A stretch of 61,578 nucleotides of DNA from Pseudomonadota bacterium (GTDB lineage: Bacteria > Desulfobacterota > Desulfovibrionia > Desulfovibrionales > Desulfomicrobiaceae): contig JAEWKZ010000125.1 in the NCBI GenBank assembly GCA_023393525.1, forward strand, positions 1-61,578. Direction: 5' to 3'. Position 1 is the stretch's first letter, and each line of letters opens with the position of its first letter. Shown here one piece after another: positions 9,249 to 17,215 of this stretch. Below the pieces are notes generated by a model, which worked only from the letters and a program-made list of their open reading frames with translations, ran no database searches and was not told the DNA's origin. The translations under genes were made by a program, and so were the position numbers.

Positions 9249-10082
9249 TCAACGCAACTGAGAAGCACGAGTACCTATGTCGAAGAACTCTACGATTTCC
9301 ACTGCGTCAGCATTAAAAATGAAGCCGCGTGACTCAAGGCCAACTTGGAAACCTTTTTCCCGTGCAAAATGAATCAGATGCTCGGGGAGTTGGCTTGACA
9401 TCCTGAAAAGTAGCTTTGCGAAAGAATCAGGCAAATTAGTCTCTGATGCAGGATATTTTACTGGATCGGAACCGGTCGAACTCACATGAAGGTTAAAGAA
9501 CAATACACTCCCATCATTTGTTTGGATCTGACGCAGTTGAGAGGCCAATTGCTCTGGATCACCATCAGTTGATTCGCCATCGCTGATATGTACAACAGTA
9601 GGTGGATAACTGTTAGGATGAGCGTCGCACCAAGCTACAAGCTCTTCAGCAGCTTTTATCATGGCTTTGCACATTGGAGTTCCACCACTTGCATGAGGCT
9701 CAAACCAAACAGGAAATTTTATTACTTGCTCAATGATTCCGCCTGCACCGTCGTCTACCTTCTTTGGACGCTCCTCGATTTTGAGCGGAGAAGCTTCAAT
9801 GGCAGAAATTGGGTTCATAATTGAGCTAGCAAGTGCCCCCTTAAAGCCGTTATACGAGCTATCTCCGCCATATCCTATTACTCCAATATCAAAATAGTTA
9901 CGCGTGCCCTCAGATTTTGTGCAGCGAGTAATTAGTGTTGCAAGAGTTCTATTCAGTACATCCGCAACCTGTTGTGCTTTTGATCGACCTGTCGACAACT
10001 TGTCACTCATTGACCCCGACTGATCAACAAGAAAAAGAAATGCTGTAGGACAACTACGGCTGATTTCAGCTGTGTACGCCAT
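9249..10082 (-). CDS. TerY-like von Willebrand A domain protein of the triad
   Basis: The product is 277 residues. The ATG at 10082 follows GGAGAG and was preferred over one four codons upstream. DQSGSM (20-25) is a complete MIDAS metal-ion motif. GGTPM supplies the second MIDAS threonine, and HISDGESTDGD the third acidic site. This is the architecture of TerY-type vWA proteins. It is the first gene of the vWA, PP2C, kinase operon, the same order described for TerY-P phosphorylation triads. It likely acts as a regulated scaffold or sensor in the cytoplasm. Confidence 0.8.
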   Translation of the reverse strand: MAYTAEISRSCPTAFLFLVDQSGSMSDKLSTGRSKAQQVADVLNRTLATLITRCTKSEGTRNYFDIGVIGYGGDSSYNGFKGALASSIMNPISAIEASPLKIEERPKKVDDGAGGIIEQVIKFPVWFEPHASGGTPMCKAMIKAAEELVAWCDAHPNSYPPTVVHISDGESTDGDPEQLASQLRQIQTNDGSVLFFNLHVSSTGSDPVKYPASETNLPDSFAKLLFRMSSQLPEHLIHFAREKGFQVGLESRGFIFNADAVEIVEFFDIGTRASQLR

Positions 10083-10538
10083 GCTTCTCTCCAATTTAAA
10101 GGTTTGAGTCTATGTTTTTTAAAGCGGCAAGCGCCAATATCTGCAGCTATGCTTAAGCCAAGAGACTTGAAAATTACTCCCCAATCTTTGATAATTTAGC
10201 ACACCACAACAATTACGTAACAATTAATTTTGAAGCCTATGTCGAACATCCCAAATGAAAGCGACCTCAATCTAAGCTTACAAAAATGGGATTAATAGCA
10301 AGTAGATTAAGTCTCTTCAAATTTTCCACAGTAACTCAAAATCTTGTGAGTGCATATCCTAGAATCAACGTATGACACAAGTCATAATTTCGGAGATTTG
10401 CAGACTTTTTCCACACTCAATCAGCAATTTCGAATATGATGCCGACGAACCCAACAAATATTGTCGAATTAACAATAATAGCGTAATGGAGGCATCAACA
10501 CTAAACTATACCCAATGCCTCATCTTGAAGGAGTCGCC
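10083..10538. other. AT-rich divergent intergenic region
   Basis: These 456 bases separate the leftward triad operon from the rightward parB gene. They should hold both promoters. I see no convincing gene, strong hairpin or repeat here. The ORFs that cross it have no start signal and no recognisable product. Confidence 0.4.
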
Positions 10539-11386
10539 ATGGGAACCTTTGAACTCGGAACGCTCTACCCTCTCAAACTCATTGAACTTACCTCCAACCC
10601 TGATCAGCCTCGTAAAGTCTTTCCCGATGAGGAAATTCAGGTACTCGCAGATTCGATCAAGGAGAAAGGCCTCCTCCAGCCTATTCTGGTCAAAGAACTG
10701 GAAGACGGACAAATCATCATCGTTTCTGGTGAAAGACGCTTCCGCGCTCACCAGATATTGAAACGTGAGACAATACCAGCATGGTTCACGACTGGAGATC
10801 CCGAGGAGCTCGCTCTAGTGGAGAATCTGGTCCGAGAGGATCTGAATCCCATGGAAACCGCTGAGGCCTTAGATAGGCTCAAAGTCAAATTTGGTGACAA
10901 GTCTCAAGGCCAAATAGCCAAACTCATTGGCAAATCCGACTCCCTGTATCTGAATATCTATCGCTCAATAAATTTCCACCAGATATCCGAGATGTGATCC
11001 GAGGAAATAACCGCTTTGCACTTCGAGATCTTAAACAAATTGCCGCTAAAAGAGATCCTGAGCGCCAGCGTGAACTCTTTGAAAATTACAAAAACAGAAT
11101 TTTGGGAGTAAAAAGAAAACGAGCGCAAGGTGAGGAAGCCCACCGTAATAAGCTCGCTGCTATGCAAGAATATTTCACTGCCATGTCAGCAGACACCAAA
11201 ATCCAGGAACTCAATCACTTACGCGAAGAAATGGTCAATCTTAAAGACACTCTCGAATTGATCCTTCATAATCTCAGCATGTTAGAACCTGATTTCGACG
11301 CGTCGAACAAGCCCGTAAGTCCTAATTCCAAAAAAACGAAAGCTGCTATCAAAGTTGGAGAGAAATTCGTGGGAGGAGATCTCTGA
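10539..11386 (+). pseudogene. parB: ParB-family protein, frameshifted
   Basis: The reading frame from 10539 (after AAGGAG) encodes a typical ParB N-terminus: PLKLIELTSNPDQPRK, ADSIKEKGLLQPILVK, SGERRFRAH and ENLVREDLNPMETAEAL. At 10941-10944 the frame breaks. Adding one C to the CCC run restores SPVSEYLSLNKFPPDIRDVI, the HTH region, and the second frame runs to 11386 with a coiled tail. The original protein would be about 282 residues. A single-base loss in a C run could be real decay or a sequence error. It is probably the partition or maintenance protein of the mobile element. No parA is visible. Confidence 0.75.
11294..11307. repeat. 14-bp palindrome inside the parB 3' end (copy 1)
   Basis: TTCGACGCGTCGAA is a perfect 14-bp palindrome within the parB coding tail (codons for FDASN). 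An identical copy lies at 11747-11760. It could be a ParB-binding or recombination site. Confidence 0.6.
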
Positions 11387-11564
11387 CATTATGCATCAAT
11401 TTTTAATATCAGTACTGTCCTTCACAAGGCAGAAATACAGCCTGTTTGAGGTGACAAATCACACCTGATAATAAACTTTTTCTACTGAAAATTTGAATAG
11501 ATATGATCAAACGGCAAGAGATATCGTAGTACCAAATTTCATCATAAATACACAATTTTAAAAA

Positions 11565-11604
11565 TAGAGAAGATATAAGAAAATAAATTCTTATATCTTC
11601 TCTA
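11565..11604. terminator. 17-bp hairpin in the convergent parB-primase gap
   Basis: A perfect 17-bp inverted repeat (11565-11581 with 11588-11604) encloses a six-base loop. On the minus strand it is followed by a T-rich stretch, so it may end leftward transcription. It could also protect the parB transcript. Confidence 0.5.
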
Positions 11605-11650
11605 AAATCAAACTACAAAAAATGATCGATGACTATTTTTTATTCAATTT

Positions 11651-11803
11651 TTTTATGATAGTATCAGCTTCACTTCCACACAACTAATCAACCTCAAAGA
11701 TGACATAGAAATAATATTGAATAATATTAGCATATTAATATTTAAATTCGACGCGTCGAACGTCGAAGAGGCTCCCTCAAAGCCCAAAAAGAAGAAAAAA
11801 TAG
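11651..11803 (+). pseudogene. Remnant of a second parB 3' end
   Basis: In one frame this AT-rich stretch reads QLINLKDDIEIILNNISIL, then KFDASN, a Pro/Lys-rich tail and TAG at 11801-11803. It aligns with the parB C-terminus (MVNLKDTLELILHNLSML, FDASN, Pro/Lys-rich tail). No start codon or N-terminal part exists. It is a decayed tandem copy of the ParB tail. Confidence 0.55.
11747..11760. repeat. 14-bp palindrome (copy 2)
   Basis: TTCGACGCGTCGAA occurs again in the decayed parB tail, while the flanking homologous DNA has diverged. The identity extends one base further (C at 11761). Confidence 0.6.
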
Positions 11804-11875
11804 CCTGTGATGCCTATCCAAATACGTATCCTATAAAAACATAATCAAGCATTTGGTTTTGCCCATTGGGGCACG

Positions 11876-11910
11876 AAAGGCTGGTAGGTGATCGCGTCCT
11901 ATCAGCCTTT
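11876..11910. terminator. 13-bp hairpin
   Basis: 11876-11888 pairs with 11898-11910 across a nine-base loop with a single G-T mismatch. The following bases are only moderately T-rich. It lies 72 bases after the decayed parB tail and may be that gene's old terminator. Confidence 0.45.
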
Positions 11911-12030
11911 CAATTTTATCAAGGTGCTCAAACTATTCAGCCTGAGTAACATCTATCTGAATTAACCAAATTGTATTGAGCATCATCGGATCTCAATTAT
12001 TTATTGGCCCAAGTTAGATCGGTAATTTTC

Positions 12031-12403
12031 TGTGCGTCTTGTGCGACACGAATGGCTCTGTCTGGCACTAAATCCCGATTTTTCTTGCAAATATTAACTC
12101 GCACAAACGCACAAAACGCACAGACGTTTTTTCTCGAAACAATATCTCTACTCCACAAAAAGCCTTGAGCCTTAAACTTATTCATATTCGAATGATGAAT
12201 CTGTTAATATATTTTACAAATCTTCATCTAAACTTGATAAAAAAATTTACTACACCAAAAAAATATTTTAATTACAACTTGTCCATTCTATCAGAATGCA
12301 AAAATAGCCTGTGCGTTTTGTGCGCCTGTGCGACATAAAAAAACCTGATAAAATCAGGCTATTTCGAGATTACACAGCTTCAAACTCGCACAAAACGCAC
12401 AAA
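12031..12403. repeat. Iteron-like repeats near the primase-helicase gene
   Basis: A CGCACAAAACGCACA motif recurs in four clusters: 12101-12126 and 12387-12403 in forward orientation, and 12031-12050 and 12311-12336 in reverse, with small variations. All lie in the 390 bases adjoining the 3' end of the large primase-helicase gene. Clustered short repeats beside a replication gene suggest an origin or an initiator-binding array. Nothing else in 11804-12413 looks like a gene. Confidence 0.5.
12338..12359 (-). terminator. Rho-independent terminator of the primase-helicase gene
   Basis: On the minus strand the stem CCTGAT-TTT-ATCAGG is followed directly by seven T residues. It lies 55 bases past the primase-helicase stop codon. 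Confidence 0.8.
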
Positions 12404-12413
12404 CTCAACACTA

Positions 12414-15212
12414 TCAAAAAATATTATCCTGATCTAATGACAACACCTCAACGCTAACAGTCGACTCTTGATCAACTTTTTCCTCCCAGGCACTAGGAAT
12501 AAAGATGTACCCTCGATAATTAGCACCATCAATAGACTTCGTTTCGCGAACAGTACCATCATCCTTAAGTTCAATCCATCCTCGCTTACGCAACTCATCT
12601 AAGATAACCTTCCGGTTGATGCCCCGCAAAATTTCATGGGCAGCTGCAGACAACATCAAATAGCGCTTACTACCAGAGCTATGATCCCAAGAGTAGCCCG
12701 CTTTTCTGTTACGCATATCTGTCTTTGCAAAACAAATTGGAACATACCGTTGCTCGGATTCGACCGCAAAATGATCCTGAATCTTCTTTAACACCTTATG
12801 AATTTCTAGATCCCCAATGCTATCACGTTGGCTTAGCCAGATTTCAAACCACTGTTCAGCAGCCTTCCATACATCTTCTTTCTCGTAAGGAAGAATTCCA
12901 CATTCGATGGCAAATTCACCCGCGCTTGCGATCAATGCAAACTTGCGACACACGCGACGTACTTGACCAGACGCGCCTTCAGGACTATTTTTATCTACAA
13001 ATTTCTGCGCTTTTTCACAAATAAGGGCGACGTGTTGCATCTTCTCAGATGGATTTGAACCACAAAACGCTGTCAAAAATGCTCGCAGAGGACTACCGTA
13101 ATACTTCTGACAGCTGTTTCCAAGGTCATCGCTCAAACGCGCACCATCACCATACCCGTGCTTATTTTGGTAGATATCCTGCCCAATCCCAGCGTCAATG
13201 GGCAGATCGATAACCCTGACCTGCTGTCCAACATGAACTGTGTATTTTCCCGTCTCCTGAATCTTATCATTAATTGTAAGCTCCCCATTGGAAAGAAAGT
13301 TAAGCAACCAATTGCCAACGTTACGGGCGGAAGCATCCGATCTCATTCGTGCCTTGCCCTGACCATTAGCGAGCATATAAGGAATTTGAGAAATTGTTTC
13401 CGCTGAAGCTTGCCCTATCTCATCAAGGACCAAGAGATTGTCATCGTGCAAGACAGCTGTGTTTTCAATTGCATTATGCGTACTGTTCCATTGTCTCATA
13501 AAACCTTTATGGCCTCCCCCGCCACAAACGCTCCCAGCCACATGGGCAGCAGTCGACTTTCCAGCTGAGGATGAACCGTAAATATGAATACCGCCACCTT
13601 CGAAGCCACATGGCCTCAGCAATGGTCCGGTCAACGCATAACTGGTCAGCAGAACAAGCAGAGAGTTGTCCCTACAAAATTTGCCTACATGGTCTTTCCA
13701 CTCATCGAGTGAACCAGAAACCTGATGCAGGCTCGTCATATGGCTTTCAAAATAAATTTCCTCATCGAATGGACTCCCAAAAATCTGGTCAGGCAGCACA
13801 TATGCGTCTCCCTGCCAACCAACCTTACTAAAACGGAGAAACAACTGGCCCGCCGGAGCATTTGCTTGCAGATATTCCATGAATAAGGACTGTGCCTTTG
13901 GGGCACAAGAAAACTCAACTCCATTATCTGCAAGGAGCGCTCTCACGGTGTCACCACGCCCCACACAATCTCGCATGTTGATGACAATCTTTTTTTCCAC
14001 TCCGTCCGGCGCCTTAATCTCAACGAGCCTCGACCACTCAAGTGACTCCGGAGTACGAAGCTTCCCTAATATTTTCACAGGACTACAGATGAATTGCCCA
14101 GCAACTGAGCTTTCTTTGCCTGCAACATAATACACTCCGTCTTCTTTAAGGGAAAATGCCGATGAAGCTTTGGAGGTTATCGCGTATTGCCTCAACCAGA
14201 GATATCTGGGACTCCCCACGTTACAATTTTTGCCACAGTCATGAAGTTCTTTTACATACGAACAAGGTAGATCAGATTGGCGTTCACAGTGCCGAATCTT
14301 ATCCTCTGTCTCCTTTTCAGAATAATTGGGATATCCTTGACTGAAGAAGTGGACGATCGGCTTGGCTTCAGGGCCAAAACCCATCAATATCTTAACCATA
14401 GCCCACCATTCTGGCTCTGAAAGGGTTTGCCTATTGTTCCAGCAATGTGCGATAAATCCACAATCCAGAAGTGAATCTAAGCCCAGTCTAGCTCCATAGC
14501 GTCTGCTCTGGAGATTTCTAAGGCTCAAAGCAGACGCATAAAAATGCTCCATCGCCGAAGTTCTCTCGGGCGGATCCGCCACAAAAGAAAAATTCAATCT
14601 TGGCGTATCTGCCATAGCGAGTAGATGGTTAGCATCATATTCCATTAATTCGTCATATGTGACTGGGACCTTGTACCGTCCATTGGCCCTTTTAATATTT
14701 TCACAACGTAAAAGCCGTCCCTTACCCATATTGTACATTTGTAAATCTAGAATTTTGGCGCAATCCTGTTCTCTCCATGTCCGCATTATAAATTTTACCA
14801 TTTCTTTGTATATCAATGGCAAAAGTGGGTGTCCGTCCTCTGCGCCAAATATTTTTGCTGGAATTTCCACATGGCACCCCTTTCCTCCGGATATCCAGTA
14901 CTTTAAGCTATCTGGATTAACACCATACATCCCAAAAAGTGTTCCCCGAACTAAGTCTCTTGTGAAGTTAACCGCTATCACAGGATCTAATTTGTAATCT
15001 ATATCCAAAAATAAAGAACCATATCGAATCGGATCTGGCTTTTCATCTACTGGCTCGTAACTGAACGATGTCGTACTGAAAGCGGTATATCCATCTTCCA
15101 ACGCTTGTTTACGAGCAACCTCACTGTCCGGAATAACTTTCCAAGAATTGTCTCTTCCTTCGACCCTGTCAGCGTACCCTGCATAAATAATTCTCATTTC
15201 TTGATCTTTCAT
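12414..15212 (-). CDS. Primase-helicase: archaeo-eukaryotic-type primase plus DUF927 ATPase
   Basis: This 932-residue protein starts at an ATG after GGAG. The N-terminal 200 residues match an archaeo-eukaryotic-type primase: LFLDIDY (acidic catalytic pair), SGGKGCHVEI and a late GRLLRC. A cysteine-containing linker follows (CSYV, CGKNC). The central and C-terminal parts form a DUF927 helicase-like ATPase with IYGSSSAGKST (Walker A) and LLVLDEIGQAS (Walker B). Such fusions replicate plasmids, phage satellites and ICEs. The iteron-like repeats next to its 3' end fit a replication role. It faces parB and is separated from the RepA-like gene by an IS insertion. Confidence 0.8.
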   Translation of the reverse strand: MKDQEMRIIYAGYADRVEGRDNSWKVIPDSEVARKQALEDGYTAFSTTSFSYEPVDEKPDPIRYGSLFLDIDYKLDPVIAVNFTRDLVRGTLFGMYGVNPDSLKYWISGGKGCHVEIPAKIFGAEDGHPLLPLIYKEMVKFIMRTWREQDCAKILDLQMYNMGKGRLLRCENIKRANGRYKVPVTYDELMEYDANHLLAMADTPRLNFSFVADPPERTSAMEHFYASALSLRNLQSRRYGARLGLDSLLDCGFIAHCWNNRQTLSEPEWWAMVKILMGFGPEAKPIVHFFSQGYPNYSEKETEDKIRHCERQSDLPCSYVKELHDCGKNCNVGSPRYLWLRQYAITSKASSAFSLKEDGVYYVAGKESSVAGQFICSPVKILGKLRTPESLEWSRLVEIKAPDGVEKKIVINMRDCVGRGDTVRALLADNGVEFSCAPKAQSLFMEYLQANAPAGQLFLRFSKVGWQGDAYVLPDQIFGSPFDEEIYFESHMTSLHQVSGSLDEWKDHVGKFCRDNSLLVLLTSYALTGPLLRPCGFEGGGIHIYGSSSAGKSTAAHVAGSVCGGGGHKGFMRQWNSTHNAIENTAVLHDDNLLVLDEIGQASAETISQIPYMLANGQGKARMRSDASARNVGNWLLNFLSNGELTINDKIQETGKYTVHVGQQVRVIDLPIDAGIGQDIYQNKHGYGDGARLSDDLGNSCQKYYGSPLRAFLTAFCGSNPSEKMQHVALICEKAQKFVDKNSPEGASGQVRRVCRKFALIASAGEFAIECGILPYEKEDVWKAAEQWFEIWLSQRDSIGDLEIHKVLKKIQDHFAVESEQRYVPICFAKTDMRNRKAGYSWDHSSGSKRYLMLSAAAHEILRGINRKVILDELRKRGWIELKDDGTVRETKSIDGANYRGYIFIPSAWEEKVDQESTVSVEVLSLDQDNIF

Positions 15213-15440
15213 GACTCAACTCCAGTATTTAAATATTCACACTAGTGAGCGATAAATTATGGATAATGATCAATAGTGTGTATATTATATCATAGTATTT
15301 TTTAAAACTTATTATGTTCCTAAGCATTATTCGACACAGTGAGTTAAACATAAATGTATGTAAAAAACAACAAATCGGTCTTTATAATATGCATTATGCA
15401 TGATTATTTAACATTTATTAACTTAGTATTAGGAGGAAAC

Positions 15441-15671
15441 ATGCATCAAGATATGGTGTTTTTTGTAGAAAAGATAAGCGAGTCATTGCCGCCAATATTT
15501 ACACGTAGCGTAGCTGTCAGCAATCTCGGGGGACTACTTGGTGCTAAAACGCTTGCAAATATCGACAACAAAGGAAAGGGACCGACATCAAAAATCAGAA
15601 TGGGTAAAAAAGTTCTTTACGAGCGTGACTCCTTTATTGAGTGGTTAAAGCAATATTACAAACTATCATGA
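15441..15671 (+). CDS. Small AlpA/excisionase-like DNA-binding protein
   Basis: The product is 76 residues, starting at the ATG at 15441 that follows AGGAGG. A longer upstream frame has no ribosome site. The middle reads FTRSVAVSNLGGLLGAKTLA, then a basic turn and RMGKKVLYERDSFIEWLKQY, the pattern of small winged-helix or AlpA/excisionase-type proteins that read a marker residue and bind DNA. It is divergent from the primase-helicase gene and could regulate it. The exact family is uncertain. Confidence 0.6.
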   Translation: MHQDMVFFVEKISESLPPIFTRSVAVSNLGGLLGAKTLANIDNKGKGPTSKIRMGKKVLYERDSFIEWLKQYYKLS

Positions 15672-15674
15672 ATA

Positions 15675-15703
15675 GTGAGACACGAGGTAAGCTCGTGTCT
15701 CAC
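15675..15703. terminator. Perfect 12-bp hairpin after the small DNA-binding gene
   Basis: GTGAGACACGAG (15675-15686) pairs perfectly with 15692-15703 across a five-base loop, four bases past the stop codon. No T run follows, so it may be a terminator without a tail, or a protein-binding site. Confidence 0.5.
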
Positions 15704-15746
15704 CTAGAGAATAAAGAATTCAACAAAGCCTTTCACGAGCAGCAGT

Positions 15747-15770
15747 TTGTCCTGTCCATTGTCCTGTCCA
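15747..15770. repeat. Tandem 12-bp repeat
   Basis: TTGTCCTGTCCA is present twice in perfect tandem. The second copy also pairs with the following AGGACAAT to form an 8-bp inverted repeat (15758-15777). Confidence 0.7.
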
Positions 15771-15780
15771 GGACAATATT

Positions 15781-15806
15781 CTAGTGCTCCCTATAGGGAG
15801 CACTAG
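15781..15806. repeat. Perfect 26-bp palindrome
   Basis: CTAGTGCTCCCTA (15781-15793) is followed immediately by its exact reverse complement (15794-15806). Together with the tandem repeat and hairpin just before it, this marks a dense cluster of symmetric sites of unknown function. Confidence 0.7.
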
Positions 15807-15959
15807 GACGACGTTAACGGGACAGAAATTTAGCTCAATGACCAGCATACAGCATGGGACGTGACACGACTTTTATTCGGGATTGCCATTGACCTGCTCG
15901 GCTCTTTTCAGACCAGTCGAAACTTGAGATAGGTTTCTCCCTCAACCACGAGGGAACTG

Positions 15960-16607
15960 ATGAAAAAGGGACGATTTTCCGAAGAGCAGATGGTCGGCAT
16001 TCTGCGTGAAGCTGATCGTAGTCCGGTGGCCCAGGTGGCCAAGAAGCATGGAATCAGCGAACAGACGAGCTACTCGTGGCGCCAGCGGTTCGCAGGCATG
16101 TCCGCCGATGACGTGAAGCGGCTACGCCTGCTGGAACAAGAGAACACGCGTCTGAAGAAGATACTTGCGGAACGGGACCTTGAAATCGAGATCATGAAGG
16201 AGATCGCCGCAAAAAATGGTAGGCGCACCCGTCCTGCGCCTCCAGGTGGCATACGCCAGGAGTCGCGGGCTTTCACAACGCAGGGCGTGTGCGCTGTTAT
16301 CCACCTCCCGATCGTCGCTTCGCTACGAGTCACGCCTGGAGGCCCGAGACAAACCGCTGATGGCGGCGATGACGGATCTGGCTGCGACGTCTCCGCGCTT
16401 CGGATATCGCCGGATCAACGTGTTCATGGAGCGCCAGGGGCATTTCATGGGCGTCGACAAAGCGCACCGCTTATGGTCCAAGGCCGGATTGCAGGTACCC
16501 AGGAAGCGGCCACGGAAACGAGTCGCGGCATCCCGTCCACGACCGCAACTGCCGATGGGAGCAAACGAACTGTGGGCGTACGACTTTGTCTACGACGCCT
16601 GTGCTAA
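15960..16607 (+). CDS. IS3 transposase OrfA (correct frame only to about 16217)
   Basis: The first 86 residues are a typical IS3 OrfA: RFSEEQMVGILREAD, an HTH (AQVAKKHGISEQTSYSWRQR) and a leucine-zipper-like stretch (RLRLLEQENTRLKKIL). Beyond NG (about 16215) the residues are out-of-frame translation of orfB. In related elements orfA ends KKW-stop at an A7 run. Here the run at 16211-16216 has only six A residues, so the normal stop is missed. OrfA binds the IS ends and is normally joined to OrfB by frameshifting. Confidence 0.75.
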   Translation: MKKGRFSEEQMVGILREADRSPVAQVAKKHGISEQTSYSWRQRFAGMSADDVKRLRLLEQENTRLKKILAERDLEIEIMKEIAAKNGRRTRPAPPGGIRQESRAFTTQGVCAVIHLPIVASLRVTPGGPRQTADGGDDGSGCDVSALRISPDQRVHGAPGAFHGRRQSAPLMVQGRIAGTQEAATETSRGIPSTTATADGSKRTVGVRLCLRRLC

Positions 16608-17070
16608 CGGTCAGCAGATCAAATGCCTCACCGTGGTGGATGAATATACGCGGGAGAGCCTAGCTATAGACGTTGCTGGCAGCATCAGATCGGGTCGGGT
16701 GATCGAGGTGCTATCCCGTCTGATCAGCGAACGGGGAGCCCCTCTGAGTCTGCGTTCTGACAACGGTCCGGAGTTCGTGTCGAAGGAGTTGCTCAAATGG
16801 GCAGCCCGGGAATCACTAAATCTGGCGCTGATTGAGCCAGGCAAGCCATGGCAGAACGGTTTGAACGAGAGTTTTAATGGCAAATTTCGAGACGAGTGTC
16901 TGTCGATGGAATGGTTCCGGTGCCGAGCCGAGGCAAGAGCTGTGATTGAAGAATGGAAGCGGCATTACAACTCCGTTCGTCCGCACTCAAGCCTCAACAA
17001 CATGACGCCCGAACACTTCTGTCGGCAGTATGATAAAAACTTGAACCGTGGGGAAACCCTCAAGAATTGA
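16216..17070 (+). CDS. IS3 transposase OrfB (rve integrase domain)
   Basis: This 284-residue protein has the N-terminal HTH_21 region (SRGLSQRRACALL, RFGYRRINVFM) and a complete DDE integrase core: ELWAYDFVYD (first Asp), LRSDNGPEFVS (second Asp) and WQNGLNESFNGKFRDECL (catalytic Glu), ending in RPHSSLNNMTPEHF. OrfB supplies catalysis to the OrfAB fusion. The ATG at 16216 overlaps the expected end of orfA. The frame relation to orfA is +1/-2 rather than the usual -1, because of the short A run. Confidence 0.9.
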   Translation: MVGAPVLRLQVAYARSRGLSQRRACALLSTSRSSLRYESRLEARDKPLMAAMTDLAATSPRFGYRRINVFMERQGHFMGVDKAHRLWSKAGLQVPRKRPRKRVAASRPRPQLPMGANELWAYDFVYDACANGQQIKCLTVVDEYTRESLAIDVAGSIRSGRVIEVLSRLISERGAPLSLRSDNGPEFVSKELLKWAARESLNLALIEPGKPWQNGLNESFNGKFRDECLSMEWFRCRAEARAVIEEWKRHYNSVRPHSSLNNMTPEHFCRQYDKNLNRGETLKN

Positions 17071-17215
17071 GTGGTCCGAAGTTTCCCGGCGGTCACCATC
17101 GCCTGCAAAGTCTTGGCTCAAAAAAATGGCACGCATCCTCCTTGAAGACACGTGCCTCCTGTGAAAGCCAAGTCAAGATCCTACGTTCACCCACCCCCTG
17201 ACCGTTTACGAAGGG

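Larger units (their letters stand above)
15886..17099 (+). mobile_element. IS3-family insertion sequence (IS407-like) with 4-bp target duplication
   Basis: The element spans 15890-17095. Its ends begin TGACC and finish GGTCA, and the terminal 45 bases are imperfect inverted repeats. CCAT flanks both sides (15886-15889 and 17096-17099), a 4-bp target duplication typical of IS407-like members. It contains orfA and orfB of an IS3 transposase. It inserted between the small DNA-binding gene and the RepA-like gene of the host element. The intact duplication suggests a fairly recent simple insertion. Confidence 0.85.

Noticed and set aside
10372..10761. 129-codon plus-strand frame overlapping the parB start
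   Set aside because: Its second half is out-of-frame parB, and the first half has no signal for a start.
11997..12185. 62-codon minus-strand frame within the iteron region
   Set aside because: It covers the repeat motifs and translates into low-information sequence. The repeats explain the stretch better.
15747..15770. Tandem repeat as a CRISPR or VNTR array
   Set aside because: There are only two 12-bp copies, no spacers and no cas genes, so it is not a CRISPR array.
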